Origin: Paramecium sonneborni
Taxonomy: Eukaryota > Ciliophora > Oligohymenophorea > Peniculida > Parameciidae
Length of the DNA stretch: 64,000 nucleotides
Assembly: GCA_905182985.1 (NCBI GenBank)
Contig: CAJJDN010000059.1
Coordinates: forward strand, 97,654 to 161,653
Direction: 5' to 3'
The notes below the pieces were generated by a model. That model saw only the letters and a list, made by a program, of their open reading frames with translations, made no database searches and was not told where the DNA came from. Positions within the stretch are counted from its first letter, which is position 1. Each line of letters begins with the position of its first letter. Positions 45,727 through 58,980 of the stretch are shown in pieces. The translations under genes and the position numbers were made by a program.

Positions 45727-46725
45727 TCATTTCTCCATTCTAAACCAAGGAATAAATGAACTTACAACCTTTTTTTTATAAGTTGCATAAGTTTCTCTTT
45801 TCTTTAACAAATGAGTCTCCATATCTGGAATAGAATAAAATGAAAATAATGCTTAAATACATGCAGCACCTATGATTGTCCAAGCATTTTCAAATCCAAA
45901 TGATAATTAGCATAAATATTATCCCCACCAATACATACATTCTCCAAAATAATTTGGATGTCTTGAATATCTCCATAATCCTACATCACAATCACCTTTA
46001 AGTAATTTTGATCTATAAGGAAAGAGTTAATAATCAGCTAAAACAATTAATAAGTATTTTTACCAATTAATTCTATTGCTATTGCTGATATTGTAAATAT
46101 TATTGAAAAGTTATAAGCAAAAGTACATGGATTTTAAGATATAAATGCATAATAAAGTGGTAAATGACCTAAAAAGATCATTATAGATGGTACAACTTCA
46201 AAACCTAAATAAATTATTGGCCAAAATATCATAGGATTAGGATATTATTATTTGACTGCCACATTTCTATAGTCTTCATACTATAAACCTTATTTATTTT
46301 AAGAATGTATTTATACCTGGCCAGAATCTAAAATATGTATAATTTTATTTAATGCAGTAAAAGTATACAAGAACAGGTAGTATCATATTTCCAGATCCTT
46401 TTGACCAATATGGTACAAAAAACATAGGAGCTATTTTCCAATAAATATCATAAATTGATGTATTACTAACTCTTAATTAAGTAATACTTGTAATAGAAGC
46501 CAATCAAAAATAAGAATGCTGTTGTTATTTGTATCACCAAAAATTATGAGATCAAAATAGAATCATAATATGTCTCTATGAGAAATGTCAAAGGAAACCT
46601 TTGATTATTGAAGAGAGTATTACCACAATATTCCTATTATTATATATGGTATCAACATTATCTTCAAGGATTGCGAATATGAATATTAAGGCATTAAAAA
46701 TAATAGTATTTTCAGAATTTTTCAT
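45727..46725 (-). CDS. DUF1295/steroid 5-alpha-reductase-like membrane enzyme
   Basis: Introns at 46634-46656, 46466-46487, 46289-46316 and 46038-46063 (23, 22, 28, 26 nt) give 299 aa. Multiple hydrophobic helices, the FWPGLQYEDYR motif, and [14 protein letters not shown] near the C-terminus, which is the NADPH-binding signature of DUF1295 and related steroid/sterol reductases and isoprenylcysteine methyltransferases. The end WFRMEK is family-like. Predicted NADPH-dependent reductase of lipids in ER membrane; the substrate is unknown. The third intron works only if it ends in AAG. Confidence 0.85.
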
Positions 46726-46763
46726 ATTAACTAATCAATACTATTAAAATATAATTTAAATAA

Positions 46764-49194
46764 ATGACAGAATAATATGAAGATGATCAATTCGAAGGAT
46801 ATGTTTCGGCAAACAATAAAAATAGATATGACTATTTTAATGATATACAACCAGAATAAGAATAAACTTAAATTCATAATACTCCATTATTTGCAGCTAA
46901 TCAATTTCCATTATATAATTCCCAAAACATTTAACAAATTCCTGATATTTCAATTTTATATCAAAATCAACCATTAAATCAATAATCCCTTTTCAATCCA
47001 AATTCATCTCTGCAATTAAATTCAACTTTACAAAACGATATTCAGCAAAATCCCATTATTTCAATTCCTTAAGTAAATAATACAGCTTAAACACAATCCT
47101 AAAATTTAAATGGCCATTTAAATTATGAATTTTAATCATAATAACGATAATAAAACTAAGCATATGACGATGAAGAATTTTAAGAAGGTGAATTCATTGA
47201 AGTTTAAAAACCTGTTCAAATTGAATAAACATCATTGTTGGAAGATCAGCCAAATAACGTTATGAATGGCTAAAATTATCATAAGAATAATTCAGAAAAA
47301 TAAGACTAATTAATCAATTTTGAAATTTCTTAAAATTAGGATCCCAGAAAGTATCAAGAATAACAATAAAATATTTAAACTATTCAATAAGAACCTAAAA
47401 ACTAAGTTTAATTATCTTCAATTTATGATGCCTTTCCTTCTGAATAAAACGAAACACCATCATCATCATTATTCCCATCACTTGTATTATAAATCCCATA
47501 AACTTAATTCGAAAGTTAAAACGATTAAAAAATTACTAATAATTTAAACTTAATTGAAATGTATTAAAAAACCTTAACTTCTCCAAAAATTGATTTATAA
47601 ATAATCTAAAATGAAGAGCCTAAAGAAAATTTCTAGTAATCAAAAACAGAACTAATTAATTTGATTGATTTTCATACATAACCAAATTAAACTACTTTAA
47701 TATAATTAGAATAGTAATCAAATTCTTTGCTTTAATTTTCAAATTAAAAAATAGATTAATAATAATTAGATGTTTAATAATAATCATAATAATCTTTAAA
47801 TAATACCTTATCACTCTATGATGATTTAGGCAAAGATTCATTAGTTTCATAATAAAATTAAAGTAATTTAGATTAGAAACAAAATTATTCATAAAGTTTA
47901 AAAAATCATAATTTAATAGAGATCAAAGAGTAAGAAAATTAAGAAATTTAAGAAGAAACAAAAACTCAAAATTAAGAAGATTAATGTATATAACCTAAAC
48001 TTGAATAAATGATCTTCTAAAGTATAAAATAGGAGGGTAATCATGATAATAATGATAATAATGATGATGAATTTGTAGAAGGAGAATAAATAGAAAGTCC
48101 ACTTGAAAATAATGTGTAAAATTTAAATATATAAGTTACAAATTCTACCATTTTAAATTAATAATACTCAGTATTATAAAATCCATAAATAATTCCTTAA
48201 GTTTAGAAGTTTTAAGATTTTTAATAATAATAATTTGATTAATAAAATTCTTAATAATAGATTTAATTTTAGTAAAAAATTAATTAAGCTAATTTAAATA
48301 ACTAGTATTAAACTTTAGAAACAAATATTAAGTAAGGTCCATAAAGATCTTAACCAATTAAAAAGAGAAATTGGAGAAATTAAATAGAAGATATAGTTGG
48401 GTTTGATGCAGAATGTATGGATAGTTTTATAGAAGAATTGAGTGATCTAAAGTTGAATTTATATATGGCATAAGTCTAAGAATATGCTTAATTGGCTAAG
48501 GATATATAAGCTTTAAGAAAGAAAAAGTAAATTCATGTTGATAAAGAAGAGTATGAAGAAGCTACAGTTATAAGAGATACTTTAAGAGCAAAAGAACCAA
48601 TAGCTATGGTTTTGAAAAAAAAAATATTATAGATTGCTAAAGTTATTGATCTAATGGATTAGTAAGATTTGGATTATCATATTAAAAGATATATTTTTGA
48701 TCATGACCATCAAATTCCTGAAAATCCATCAATAGATATGCTTTTACCAAAGATTGAAATTTTTGAAGATTTTGTTAATAAATTAAAAAAAGAATTAAAA
48801 AAATCAGAGTCTGTGTTATCAATAATAAAATTATAGGGACAATTGGAAAAGGTAAGATATGAAAAGAAATATCAAATTTTCATTTAAGGATTAAGAAAGA
48901 TAATAGGAATGAGTTGTAGATTTACATAATTATCAGAAATTGTGTAATCTGTTAATGATAGATTAAGTGATCTAAAAATAGATGTACAAATATATTATAA
49001 ATATTGAATAGAAAGAAGTTAATAAATTTGATTATGAATTTATATTTGAAAATACCTTGATTCCATTTTTGAAAGGACAGTAATTTTAATAAAATTATTG
49101 TAATTATTGTTTCCAATCAAAATCAGATTTAATTGAATACAAAGGAAAGTTATACGATATATGTTGTTTGAATTTTTATTATAATATTAATTGA
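46764..49194 (+). CDS. Gln/Asn-rich protein with C-terminal coiled coil
   Basis: A single 28-nt intron (48984-49011) near the 3' end; 800 aa. Residues 1-520 are extremely Gln/Asn-rich, almost all glutamines TAA/TAG, with acidic patches. From about 530 the sequence becomes ordered: NWRNQIEDIVGFDAECMDS, a helical region with a UVR-like EEYEEATVIRDTLRAKEP, and KYQIFIQGLRKIIGM. The last exon contains NYCNYCFQSKSDLIEYKGKL, then CC, a possible small zinc site whose layout recalls the C-terminus of synergin-gamma-like trafficking adaptors (low certainty). Splicing of the last intron is needed to reach these cysteines. Confidence 0.75.
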
Positions 49195-49329
49195 ATAAAT
49201 TTTAACTGGTTAAATTTGATTATTTAAGAAAATCTTAAACATAATTTTATGCTGAGTATGCTTAATCTTCTAATTTAGATCTTATATTTAATATAAAACA
49301 GTATTAGAATTTTTATTAATTTCTAACTT

Positions 49330-50255
49330 AAAAAACACTTACAATTTATGAAATCCGTAAAAATACATCATTATTTAAACTAATCCACATATTTTCAAAT
49401 TATTCAAACATTAAGAATTTATCAACTTTAATTCCATTATACCATAATTTTTTAAGTTCATTTGGATTATTTTGCAATATAATAAGAAAGTTGCACATCT
49501 TTAGATCAATAACTTCATTCTTATTATTTAGAATACTATAAGAGTTTCCTTAAAATATCTTCATTTTAGGTTATGTAATCTTATAATGTAAAAAATGAAG
49601 ATATTTTTTTACTATTTCATTTGCTAAATTAGGTAATCAAATGACAATAGCTTCAAAAGCTAGTATAGTACCAAAGGATCATTATCACTTATCATCTTAT
49701 ATAATTGTTTTCTATTATGCTCAATTAATCTGATTAAATCTAATAAATCTTAACACATCAAATTATTGCTATTTTTTTTACATATTGATCAATATCCAAA
49801 AGGGCTTCTTTTATTGCAAGCATTAAATACTCATTTACGCCTCTAAATCTTAATAAATAAAGATTTCTAAACTTAGGATCATTGTATTTACAATCTTTTT
49901 AAAATGTGCTTATTGCCATTAAGGCTATTTCTTTGTTTTATTCAGCATATGTTGTTAAATATAAGTAGTAGATCATTTTCTTTTGAACCATGTCATTTGA
50001 ATAACAGCCATACACATTTCAGGAAATAATTTTGAAACACCACTCCCTAACTTAATAGGATAAATAATATTACTTAATGTGATGTAAGTTAATATTTTTT
50101 AATAGGCTCTCCTTTCTTTTTATCATCCTCTTCATTCAGATTATTTTTGATCAATCTATATATTTATTGTAAAATTAACATTTTGAACTAATTGACCTAT
50201 GCTTTACGATTTACGATTGGCCTATAAATAATATTGATATTTTTGAGGTTGGCAT
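49330..50255 (-). pseudogene. beta-adaptin (AP complex) pseudogene
   Basis: Adaptin landmarks appear in shuffled frames: SGVSKLFPEMCMAVI, then KKMIYYLYLTTYAEQNKEI, ALMAISTFQKDCKYNDPKF, DIDQYVKKIA, and SFGTILAFEAIVI. This is the N-terminal trunk of AP beta subunits (family consensus like KKMIYLYLMNYAE..LALLAVNTFQKDC). A 23-nt intron before LGSGVSK is still recognisable, but at least three frame changes and internal TGAs follow and only about 290 codons of a roughly 700-residue trunk remain. Multiple lesions and truncation make a pseudogene, presumably a duplicate of an intact copy elsewhere. Upstream 50256-50522 shows nothing. Confidence 0.75.
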
Positions 50256-50522
50256 ATTACCAATGGAACTTGGATAATAATGAGGATGCAAAATAATTAA
50301 ATATTAAATATAAGAATTTAATAGTATAATTATCAGATGATCATTTTGTTGAAATAATAAAATTAGAATTAAGATTTGAAATGAAGTGAATAAAAGAGAG
50401 AACCTATGAATGAAGAATTTAATGAAGTGTACAAATAATATTATATCGAGAATATTAGAATATATAAAATTCAAAACGGATTAATAAGTGAATAATTAAT
50501 AATAAAGGGGAAATAAGCAAAG

Positions 50523-50811
50523 ATGAGAGAGGTGTTTATCATACTGATATTAGCATCTATATGTTTTGCCTAATCCCAACTGAGAGGAAGCCAATAATAA
50601 ATTGGTATAGCTGCAATTGATATGAGTAGAGAGATAAGATGCTAGCTTAGAAGATTATTCATTTATGCAATTTCACTATCATACACCACCTATGGATGTA
50701 ATGATGATGAATCACGAACTCGAGATCTAAAGAATGATGGGAGTACCAGGAGTTGTGATGATGAATTATATTATAGAGCAATCTCCATACAATCCAATAT
50801 CATCATGGTGA
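50523..50811 (+). CDS. small secreted protein
   Basis: A 25-nt intron (50605-50629); 87 aa. Signal peptide MREVFIILILASICFAQSQL, then a Met-rich mature part (TPPMDVMMMNHELEIQRMMG, VPGVVMMNYIIEQ) ending PISSW. Without splicing the frame is another and less convincing protein, so the intron decides the product. No cysteines remain after the signal, and no family is recognised; the Met richness is unusual. Confidence 0.65.
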
Positions 50812-50872
50812 AAAAACATTATTAAAATATATAAATCGATCATTTTCTTACTGCAATTTAATATTATTCTTC

Positions 50873-51562
50873 TCAAATGGGTAGAAATGAATTCGATTAT
50901 TAAGACTTAAAACAAAAAGACATTATCTTTGTAATTAGTGCTAGTATTTATTTTGATATGAACTTCATTCCAGTGATTCCAGCTGGAAATGAAGAAGCAA
51001 ATAACCATCCCAATGAAATCATCTATATTATTTAATTATTCAAATACCTATGCAACTGAAAAAATTAACACTAAAATATAATTCTTATGAATTAGACTGA
51101 AATATACCGTTCCACATAACATTATCACATAAATATTAGTATAGATGAATTTCTCTTTGTTACAAAACATTTTTAGAAAGTTCTTCCCTCCTTTTATTAT
51201 AAACAATGAAATCCACAAACTTAATGATCTATTTTACTCTTTAAATATACATCATACCCTAAACTAAATAATCCTCCAAATTTAGCTGGAAATAACATAA
51301 TCATTGGTAAAAATGTAAATGCCACAAATATAAAACATATTCCCAAACTGAAAAATATTGCAAAATTCTTCCAATTCATAGCTGCTTATTATACATCTTG
51401 TACTTTAGTCACTACAGTTTCTATATCATTATATATATTAATTTTACATGGTTTTAGAAATCTAAAAGATTAAGAAAACTTAGATACAAACCCTGATTTT
51501 TCTTAAGGATCAGATTACTATTCAATATCGTTGCTTTAATTCCAAAATTTAATATATTTCAT
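50873..51562 (-). CDS. SFT2 vesicle-transport membrane protein
   Basis: Introns at 51229-51257 (29 nt) and 51023-51047 (25 nt); 211 aa. A polar N-terminus (MKYIKFWNQSNDIEQQSDPQ) is followed by the SFT2 domain: NWKNFAIFFSLGICFIFVAF, TFLPMIMLFPAKFGGLFSLG, GGKNFLKMF, IYVIMLCGTVYFSLI and YILVLIFSVAQ, giving four membrane spans. SFT2/Got1-type proteins act in retrograde fusion at the Golgi. Its ATG overlaps the TGA of the upstream same-strand gene by the sequence ATGA. The 29-nt intron is essential: a shorter one loses the KF..LFSLG-SLSLW transition. Confidence 0.9.
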
Positions 51563-52511
51563 TATTTTATTTTAAACTCTCTGAACTTTTATAAGTTCAA
51601 TCCATTCAAAGATGTTTTTATTAAGTAAACACTTTATTTCTTTCTAGAACTATTAATTGATTATTCTCTCTTTGATATTGGACTCTCTTTTTGTCTCTTT
51701 TCAAATGCATCTAAATTTGGTGCTGAATTTCTTATTAAAGTACTAGATTAACTAGATATCAGTTAAGTCTATTCAATAAGATTATTTAAGTTATTTATTT
51801 TCCTCATATAATCTTTCATTTCAGGTTTCTTTATTAATGGTAGTTGATTCATTTAGTTTTAATAAATAATCTTTCGAGACATTTATTTACATTAAAAATC
51901 TTAAATACTTGATTTTGCCTCAGGACTAAACTCTACTTTCTCTTCTCTTTCTTGTTCTCTTTATAATGTTTTCAAATTCATGCATACCTTTGTACTTTTA
52001 GCCACTTAACTAAAAATTCCTTTTAATTTCTTTCCATTCTCTACCATCACTTATTCTCCAACTTCTTAAACTTTTAAAATAAGAATATCATGAAATTTCC
52101 TAATTTTTCGTCCAACTATTCCACATTCCCCACATCCACAACTTAATCTTCTTATTTTATACTATAATTCAGGAAATTTATAATTTTTTTATCTGCTCTT
52201 TTGAAGCTATTTATTCTTTCTAATAGGAGAGCTTCTTCCATTAACAAAACCAAATTCCATCAATGTCTTTTATGTATTAAGTAATCGTCTTGTTGAAACA
52301 ATTTATTGTGTATCTATAAATTGTTCTGATTTTTGATAGCATGTTTATTATAAAAGTCTCACTAACCCATCTAAACTTTTTGCTATATAAAATGCAATTG
52401 AATGATACATCGAAATATTTTATTTGTTGTTGGATAAAATCTATGATATTTTTGTGGTATTCCTTGTTTAAGTACTTCAATTTTATGAGATTTGATTGTA
52501 TTTATAGACAT
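51559..52511 (-). CDS. hypothetical basic protein with Cys cluster
   Basis: One intron (52383-52408, 26 nt); 308 aa. Basic throughout: MSINTIKSHKIEVLKQGIPQ, GFVNGRSSPIRKNKQLQKSR, then a Cys-rich patch SCGCGECGIVGRK that may bind a metal, and a Lys/Gln/Ser-rich C-terminus. No family recognised. Its stop overlaps the start of the SFT2 gene (51559-51562). An alternative 29-nt intron at 51959-51987 would end it earlier at TGA 51920, but the sequence beyond that still looks coding. Confidence 0.6.
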
Positions 52512-52754
52512 TACAAAAATAATTAAGATTAAGAAATTTTTATTGCAACAAAATCAAATATATCAATTCATATTAAATTATTCTTATTGACTTTGTAAAT
52601 TAAGAAAACAGTTTTTTAATATTTAAGTTGGTTAAGAAAATCAATGATCATTTTAATGTAATTTATTAGTGAGATTGAATTTAAAATCACATTAAAATTA
52701 TAAATTTATGTTAATTAATTTTATTATATAGATATTTATAACCAATCACAACAT

Positions 52755-54028
52755 TCATTTTTTTGAACTTTTATCTCCTTTCTCTTCTTTTTTTCTATCT
52801 TATTTTGTACCCTTAATTTATTTGTTTTATTTTGCTAATTATGCTTTAGTTTTAGATTTATATATCTAAAGAACATCTTCATCAGCTAAAACATGATTTA
52901 ATCCAACCTTTTATGGATTAAATCTAAATATATTATAAAAAAATCTTACTTGCAACTTCTTCCCCAAACAATTGCAAATTTGAATTCATCAACTAACTCT
53001 TTATGAATTTAAGCACAAACACTCCTAACCATCAGACCATTACGATCATTACTAAGAACAATCGGATCTGTAAAATCTGGTTATTATCCTCTCTTTTTTG
53101 TATAGACTCTTACTAAATCAAGTTTCTCCCACATACATTCTAATAAGTAATCCAAATTTAACTTTAAATTACAAGATATAACACAATGATCTTTCCTTCT
53201 TGCAATTTCATCCACTTCTTCAATAGATATTTTATCAATTTTATTAAATACATAAAGACATTTAACATATTTTCTATTACCTTCAATAATATCTATCAAA
53301 TCATCCACTGTAATATCTTCTCTTATTAGAATATCAACATTATGGATTTTATATTCTTACATAATATTCTTGATCAATTTTTCATCTACTTTTGTCAATT
53401 TAATAGTAGATGTAATACGAACCCTAAATTAATAATAATTAGGAATACATTCCTGATTTATTTGGAGTAATTGTGACATCAGGTTTCTTTCTATTTAATC
53501 TAATACCCATTTTATCTAATTCTAAAGTGAGCTTTCTTCTTTGATCTTCAGCTTTATCAGCTTCTAAAACCATAAGTACAAGATCACAAGCTTTAGCCAC
53601 TGCAATGACTTATCTTCCTCTTCCTCTACCTTCGGAAGCTCCTTCAATAATTCCTGGAAGATCAAGTAATTAAATTTTAGCATCTTTATAATCAATTACT
53701 CCTGGAATGCATGTTAATGTTGTGAATTCATATGCAGCCACTAGAGATTAAGTTTTTGTTAAAGTTGATAGAATTGTGGACTTTCAAATAGAGGTTATGT
53801 GTATACCTTTCCTACAGATGGAAATCCGATCATACAAACTCTTGCATTTCCAAACTTTTAAACTTCAAATCCTTCACCTTTAGGACCAGATTTAGGTGGC
53901 TCTAATAATTGAGTTCGATATTTGGCCAATTTGGCCTTTAATTAACCCATATGATACTCTGTTGCCTTATTCTTTTGAGTTCTGGCCATTTCATCCTCAA
54001 TTTCTTTGATTTTCTCAATGAGCCCCAT
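52755..54028 (-). CDS. DRG-family (developmentally regulated GTP-binding) GTPase
   Basis: Introns at 53781-53806, 53424-53448 and 52924-52949 (26, 25, 26 nt); 398 aa. N-terminal helical [18 protein letters not shown]1 [15 protein letters not shown] (the first intron splits GK|S), G3 [21 protein letters not shown]4 FNKIDKI, an S5D2L insert, and a C-terminal TGS domain ([33 protein letters not shown]). Normal DRG length and order. DRGs bind ribosomes with DFRP partners and help translation. An extra Lys-rich tail follows TGS. Confidence 0.94.
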
Positions 54029-54077
54029 AATTATTTTTATTACTAAAAAAATCAAATTTATTTTTTTATTGGGAAAT

Positions 54078-55273
54078 ATGAATCAATATTACATTTTAGT
54101 AAAAATTGGAGAAGGTACTTTTTCAGAAGTTTTGAAGGCTAAATCTATGATTACTGGATAATTGGTTGCAATTAAATGTATGAAAAATCGTTTTGAAAGT
54201 GTGGTAAATTAATTTTTAAATTTTGTTAGGATTAAGTCAAGAACTTAAAAGAAATTCAAGCTTTACATTAGTTATAATAGCATCCTAATATTGTTAAATT
54301 AAATGAAGTTCTCTATGATGAACCAAGTGGAAGATTAGCATTAGTATGTGAATTAATGGAAATGAATCTCTATGACTGCATAAAAAATAGAACTTCTTAT
54401 TTGAGCATGGCTAAAGTTAAAAAATACATGTATTAAGTATTAAAAGCATTGGATTACATGCATAAACGTAACTTTTTTCATAGAGATATAAAACCAGAGA
54501 ACATTCTTATAAAAAATGATAATGTTAAAGTAGCTGATTTGGGAAGTTGCAAAGGTATTCATTCTACCCATCCCTACACAGAATACATAAGCACTAGATG
54601 GTATAGAGCACCTGAATGTCTGATGACAGATGGTTACTATGACTAAAAAATGGATCTTTGGGGAGTGGGTTGTGTTATGTTTGAAATTATTGCATTATTA
54701 CCGTTATTTCAAGGAGAAAATGAATTAGATTAGATTAATAAGATATTTAAGATTCTCGGTACTCCAGAGCCTGAATTATTAAATAGATTCAAGTCTTAGG
54801 CATCTCATATGGAATTTAATTTTAAGCAATAAAAAGGAATAGGTTTAGAAAGATTAGTACCACCACATGCTGGTACTGATTGCATAGATTTACTTTATAA
54901 ATTATTGTAACTTGATCCAGCAAAGAGAATCAGTTCAGAGGAAGCATTGAGACATGAATTTTTTGAAGAATTTTGGGATGCTCCAATGTCTCAGTCAAGT
55001 GATAGTACTTAATTTGGAAAGGCTATTGCAATTGCTAAACCAAAGAAAAGATTAAATAAAGGAATATATCCAGGAACAATTAAATTGGAAGTGAAATTAG
55101 AAGGAAAACTGAATTAATCAGACGATGAAAATGATAAAGTTAGAGATGGAAGTTTGCATTCTAAATTACCTCCTATCGCTAAACCACACTTAAAACCGAA
55201 AGTTAAAAATCCTTATGTTAAGAAAAAACTTTATGATGATTATATTATAGTTGGGAAAAAAGCTTTTAATTGA
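54078..55273 (+). CDS. MOK/MAK-like protein kinase
   Basis: Intron 54204-54229 (26 nt); 389 aa. Gly loop [73 protein letters not shown] (DLG for DFG), [20 protein letters not shown] and [13 protein letters not shown]. The SC after the DFG position and [13 protein letters not shown] are typical of MOK within the RCK group (MAK/ICK/MOK). These kinases control cilium length and intraflagellar transport. The C-terminus is a Lys/Pro-rich tail. The DLG form is seen in some active kinases. Confidence 0.9.
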
Positions 55274-55316
55274 TTTACTTAAGTAGATTTAAAAATATAA
55301 TATATAAAAAATAATA

Positions 55317-56419
55317 TCATAATAAATTTAGTTTTTACAAAATAGCTATTAAATTTGGTTGAGAAGCATCAAATATTTCTAAAAAACTATTAATTAGTGA
55401 TTCTTAACAGAATATTCTAATATCACTATAGTTTCTGGTTATCAACTTATTTTTATGATACAACAACATTGCTAGTATCAATTTGTGTATGATTGCTTCG
55501 CCTTCAATAAGGAAAAGATCGAGTATCATGCTTGAAAATCTCCAAGGGATATTGTAAATCAATAATGTCATATAGAAACGAGAAAATAAAGGAAAAAAAT
55601 CAGTCTAAATACAAATTCATCTTTACAATCCCTTCATCATAGAAATGTTTATGTAATTCAGGTATCTTTTTTTTAATCATTTATTCAAGCACATCTATTT
55701 TAAGTCTCAAACCTTTAAAACCCTCCAAAAAAACAGTTCTCCAATTTCGATCTTTCATTATGTATAAGAAGATAAAGAAAACAGTTTCATCTCTGTCTTT
55801 ATCAATAATTTCAAAATCATTTAATTATGAATCATTAACACTTAAATCATAGCAAACTAATAGATTTGCTACTATTATATTAAGTCCCTAAACATAACCC
55901 AATTCTTTATCATAATTAGCATAGGCAATAAGAATATTTTTTAAAGATTATTAATTTTCTTACTATTCTAAATCAAAAAAAAATACTTATTTAAACATAT
56001 CGTGAATAATTGTTCTAGCTGCATCTTTTTTAATCTAAATTTTATGTAGAGTGTCAGATAATATTAATTTTTGAAAGCTTTGGTTTTTTAATTCCTTCAT
56101 ATTCTATTCTTAATTACTGGCAAAAATCCACCATTATCTACGTCTAAAACTTATTTTAATTTATACATGTCATATTCTATTGTTTATAACATGATTGATT
56201 AATGGATTTATTAAATCTTATAACCTAAGAATGATTTATTTTTTAGGATTACTAACCAATCTATTTTCTCTAAAATTTTGTTTTCCTTTTTTATTTATTC
56301 AATAAATAAGTTATCAGTAATCTCTATAGTATTATAAACATATTAATCATCCTTTGAGATATAATAGAAATCCTATAATTCAATTAACCATTTACTTTTA
56401 TGATGTTTATTTTTGTCAT
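55317..56419 (-). CDS. TBC-domain RabGAP
   Basis: Introns at 56373-56395, 56095-56117 and 55605-55626 (23, 23, 22 nt); 344 aa. TBC motifs: IKKDAART (the arginine finger region I-x-x-D-x-x-R), ILIAYANYDKELGYVQGLNI (the glutamine finger Y-x-Q-G), WRTVFLEGFKGLRLKIDVLE, FFPLFSRFYMTLLIYNIPW and LDLFLIEGEAIIHKLILAML. Both fingers are present, so it should accelerate GTP hydrolysis by a Rab. It is convergent with the MOK-like kinase, 43 bp apart. A second TBC gene lies at 60450. Confidence 0.88.
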
Positions 56420-56624
56420 ACTTTTATTAACACTTGTTGATCTCTGTCTGTTCTTAAAATTTGAACTTTGTTATTTAATAACAACAGGTTATTATTCTTA
56501 AATCTAAGATGATTTTTTTATATGATAATCTATTCTTGTTTTTATAAATGAATACGATTTAGTTAACCACATTAAATATTAATTTTTTATATATAATATT
56601 TCTTGTTATATTTTGTATGAAATC

Positions 56625-57047
<423 letters not shown>

Positions 57048-57573
57048 TTTTATTATTAAAAATGTTATTTAATATTTTGCGCATTTAAATTACCAAACTT
57101 TGATTTCATTGATACTATAAGAATTTATCATTTTACCTATTAATCAAATTTTATATGACATATTATAAGACTCCTTTTTATATTTTGCCATTCTAAACAG
57201 TTATCAAATATTTCTAGAATTTTACATTTATTTCTATAATTTTATGATTGTAAAAAATCCAAAAGAATTTATTTCACTTTTTCCCTACATTAGTTCTTTT
57301 CTTAATACCAAGAATTAAAATTTTTTTTAATAACATTAATAATTTTGCATTCTTAGATTGTCTTTCTATTAATAATTCTATTACATAAATTTAAATTAAA
57401 TTATAAAAAAACTCAACATATCAATTATTTTCATACAAATATCAAGAAAAAGATCTTTTACCATATTTATATTTCTAATATCTTAGATTAAAAGACTTCA
57501 CTTTTTTATTTAGTATTAATTCAATTCATTTATTTATTATTACAAATGTATAATTAATAATATAAAAAATTAT
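57048..57573. other. AT-rich intergenic region between divergent genes
   Basis: Over 500 bp separating the H3 variant from the RING gene, with no supported frame; it must hold the promoter of the histone gene. Confidence 0.5.
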
Positions 57574-58645
57574 ATGCAGACTTAGAACAATGACATAGTA
57601 ACTTGTAAGTTCTGTTAAGAAAGTTTACCTGTTACCATAATGTTTTCGCATAGGATAGAGTGTAATTTGGGTAATCATCCAGAATACTAATCTATTATTT
57701 AAACCCAGGTTCATTTATAATAATAATTTTAGAATGCGAATTCGAATGATTCTAAGAAATTAACAGAAACAAATGATTCTCAAATAAAATAAAACTAAGA
57801 AATTTAAGATTTAGAATCTTAAAAACCTAATTCATAATATTTAATGTAACATTCATATAAGGAATCTGCTTCATAACAATAGATAAAATAGATCAATTAA
57901 ACAAATTAATAAACACAATCTATTTTACAATAAACAACAAAGAAATGTGAATGTTGTAATGAGATTTTTCAGAAAGATTAAATTGATGAACATTACCCAA
58001 AATGCCAAGTCTATTTAATGATTGAAAAATTGTAAATAGAGGAAACAATGAATGATTATAATTACTAAGAAAATTATTTTGATATAAATGGATAATTAAA
58101 GGAAACAGAATTTTGTACTCAAATTCAAGAAGTTATTTAAGAAGATGGTAAAATACTTTAAAAAGTTATCACTAAGGATCCAGCTAAAAATGAATTATAT
58201 GAAACTACATTTATAATTGATTCTAAAACCAATTCATAACAAGGGCAGATTTCTTAAGAAAAGTTAAATCCAAAAATAAATTAAACATCTTTTGAATAGA
58301 GCTTTCAGAGTTTTATCAATAATGATAAATTAACTCTATTATAATCCAAAGTTAATGATGAATAAAGGTATAAAATTAATTCTAAATAGCCTTACTTCAA
58401 AATTAAGAGTTCAAAGTTTGGGGAGAATTAAATTTTCAAATTCAGATGAGCTTGATTAAGAATTTAAATTTTGTAGCATTTGCTATGTCAATTATAAAAA
58501 AGATTAAGAATTAATTCTACTCCCTTGTATACATAGATTTCATCATGATTGTATATATTAGTGGTTGCTGACATCATCAACTTGTCCTATTTGTAAAATA
58601 GATATAACTTCACCAACATCATCAAAATTTAGATAAAATTATTGA
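57574..58645 (+). CDS. RING-H2 protein with N-terminal zinc-finger-like motifs
   Basis: Starts MQTQNNDIVTCKFCQESLPV with a C-x2-C..H..C motif, a second C-x2-C..H..C motif (KKCECCNEIF, HYPKC) near residue 145, a long Gln-rich middle, and a C-terminal RING-H2: FCSICYVNY, LPCIHRFHHDCIYQWL, CPICK. Joining the RING to the body needs a 37-nt intron at 58409-58445, longer than others here, or a +1 shift; the intron gives exactly 344 aa. Likely an E3 ubiquitin ligase with substrate-binding zinc fingers. Confidence 0.78.
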
Positions 58646-58884
58646 AAAATAAGATGAATTTTATTGATTTTTACGCATAAAACAAAATATTATTTGTAAG
58701 TTTGTAGAAAATAATTATCTCACAAGTTATGCCATTTTATCTATATAGTATATTTTTGTAAAATATATTTATACTTAAAATTTTGATTTGTATTTTTAAA
58801 TCTCTTATTATATCAATTAAATCCTGCTTATTTAAAAAAGAACAATTTTTAAGAATAAGAAAAAACTTGAGCCTATATGGTCTA

Positions 58885-58980
58885 TTCTTTTTATAATCAT
58901 TCATTAAAATCTATAGACTTTTTATAATCATTCATTAATATACTATAGACTTTTTATAATCATTCATAAATATTTATAAA
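58885..58980. repeat. three-unit direct repeat of about 31-32 bp
   Basis: The core TTTTTATAATCATTCAT recurs at about 58888, 58919 and 58951, with CTATAGAC between units. It lies between genes and appears again at about 60040-60130 because the whole block is duplicated at the assembly join. The rest of 58646-59298 holds no supported frame. Confidence 0.75.

Noticed and set aside
47692..47892. Minus-strand frame in the Gln/Asn-rich gene
   Set aside because: Shadow of a continuous plus-strand frame that runs 740 codons.
50873..51882. One fused protein of SFT2 and the upstream ORF through a 44-nt intron
   Set aside because: SFT2 has its own in-frame ATG at 51562 and a 44-nt intron is far outside the observed 21-31 nt range; kept as an alternative only.
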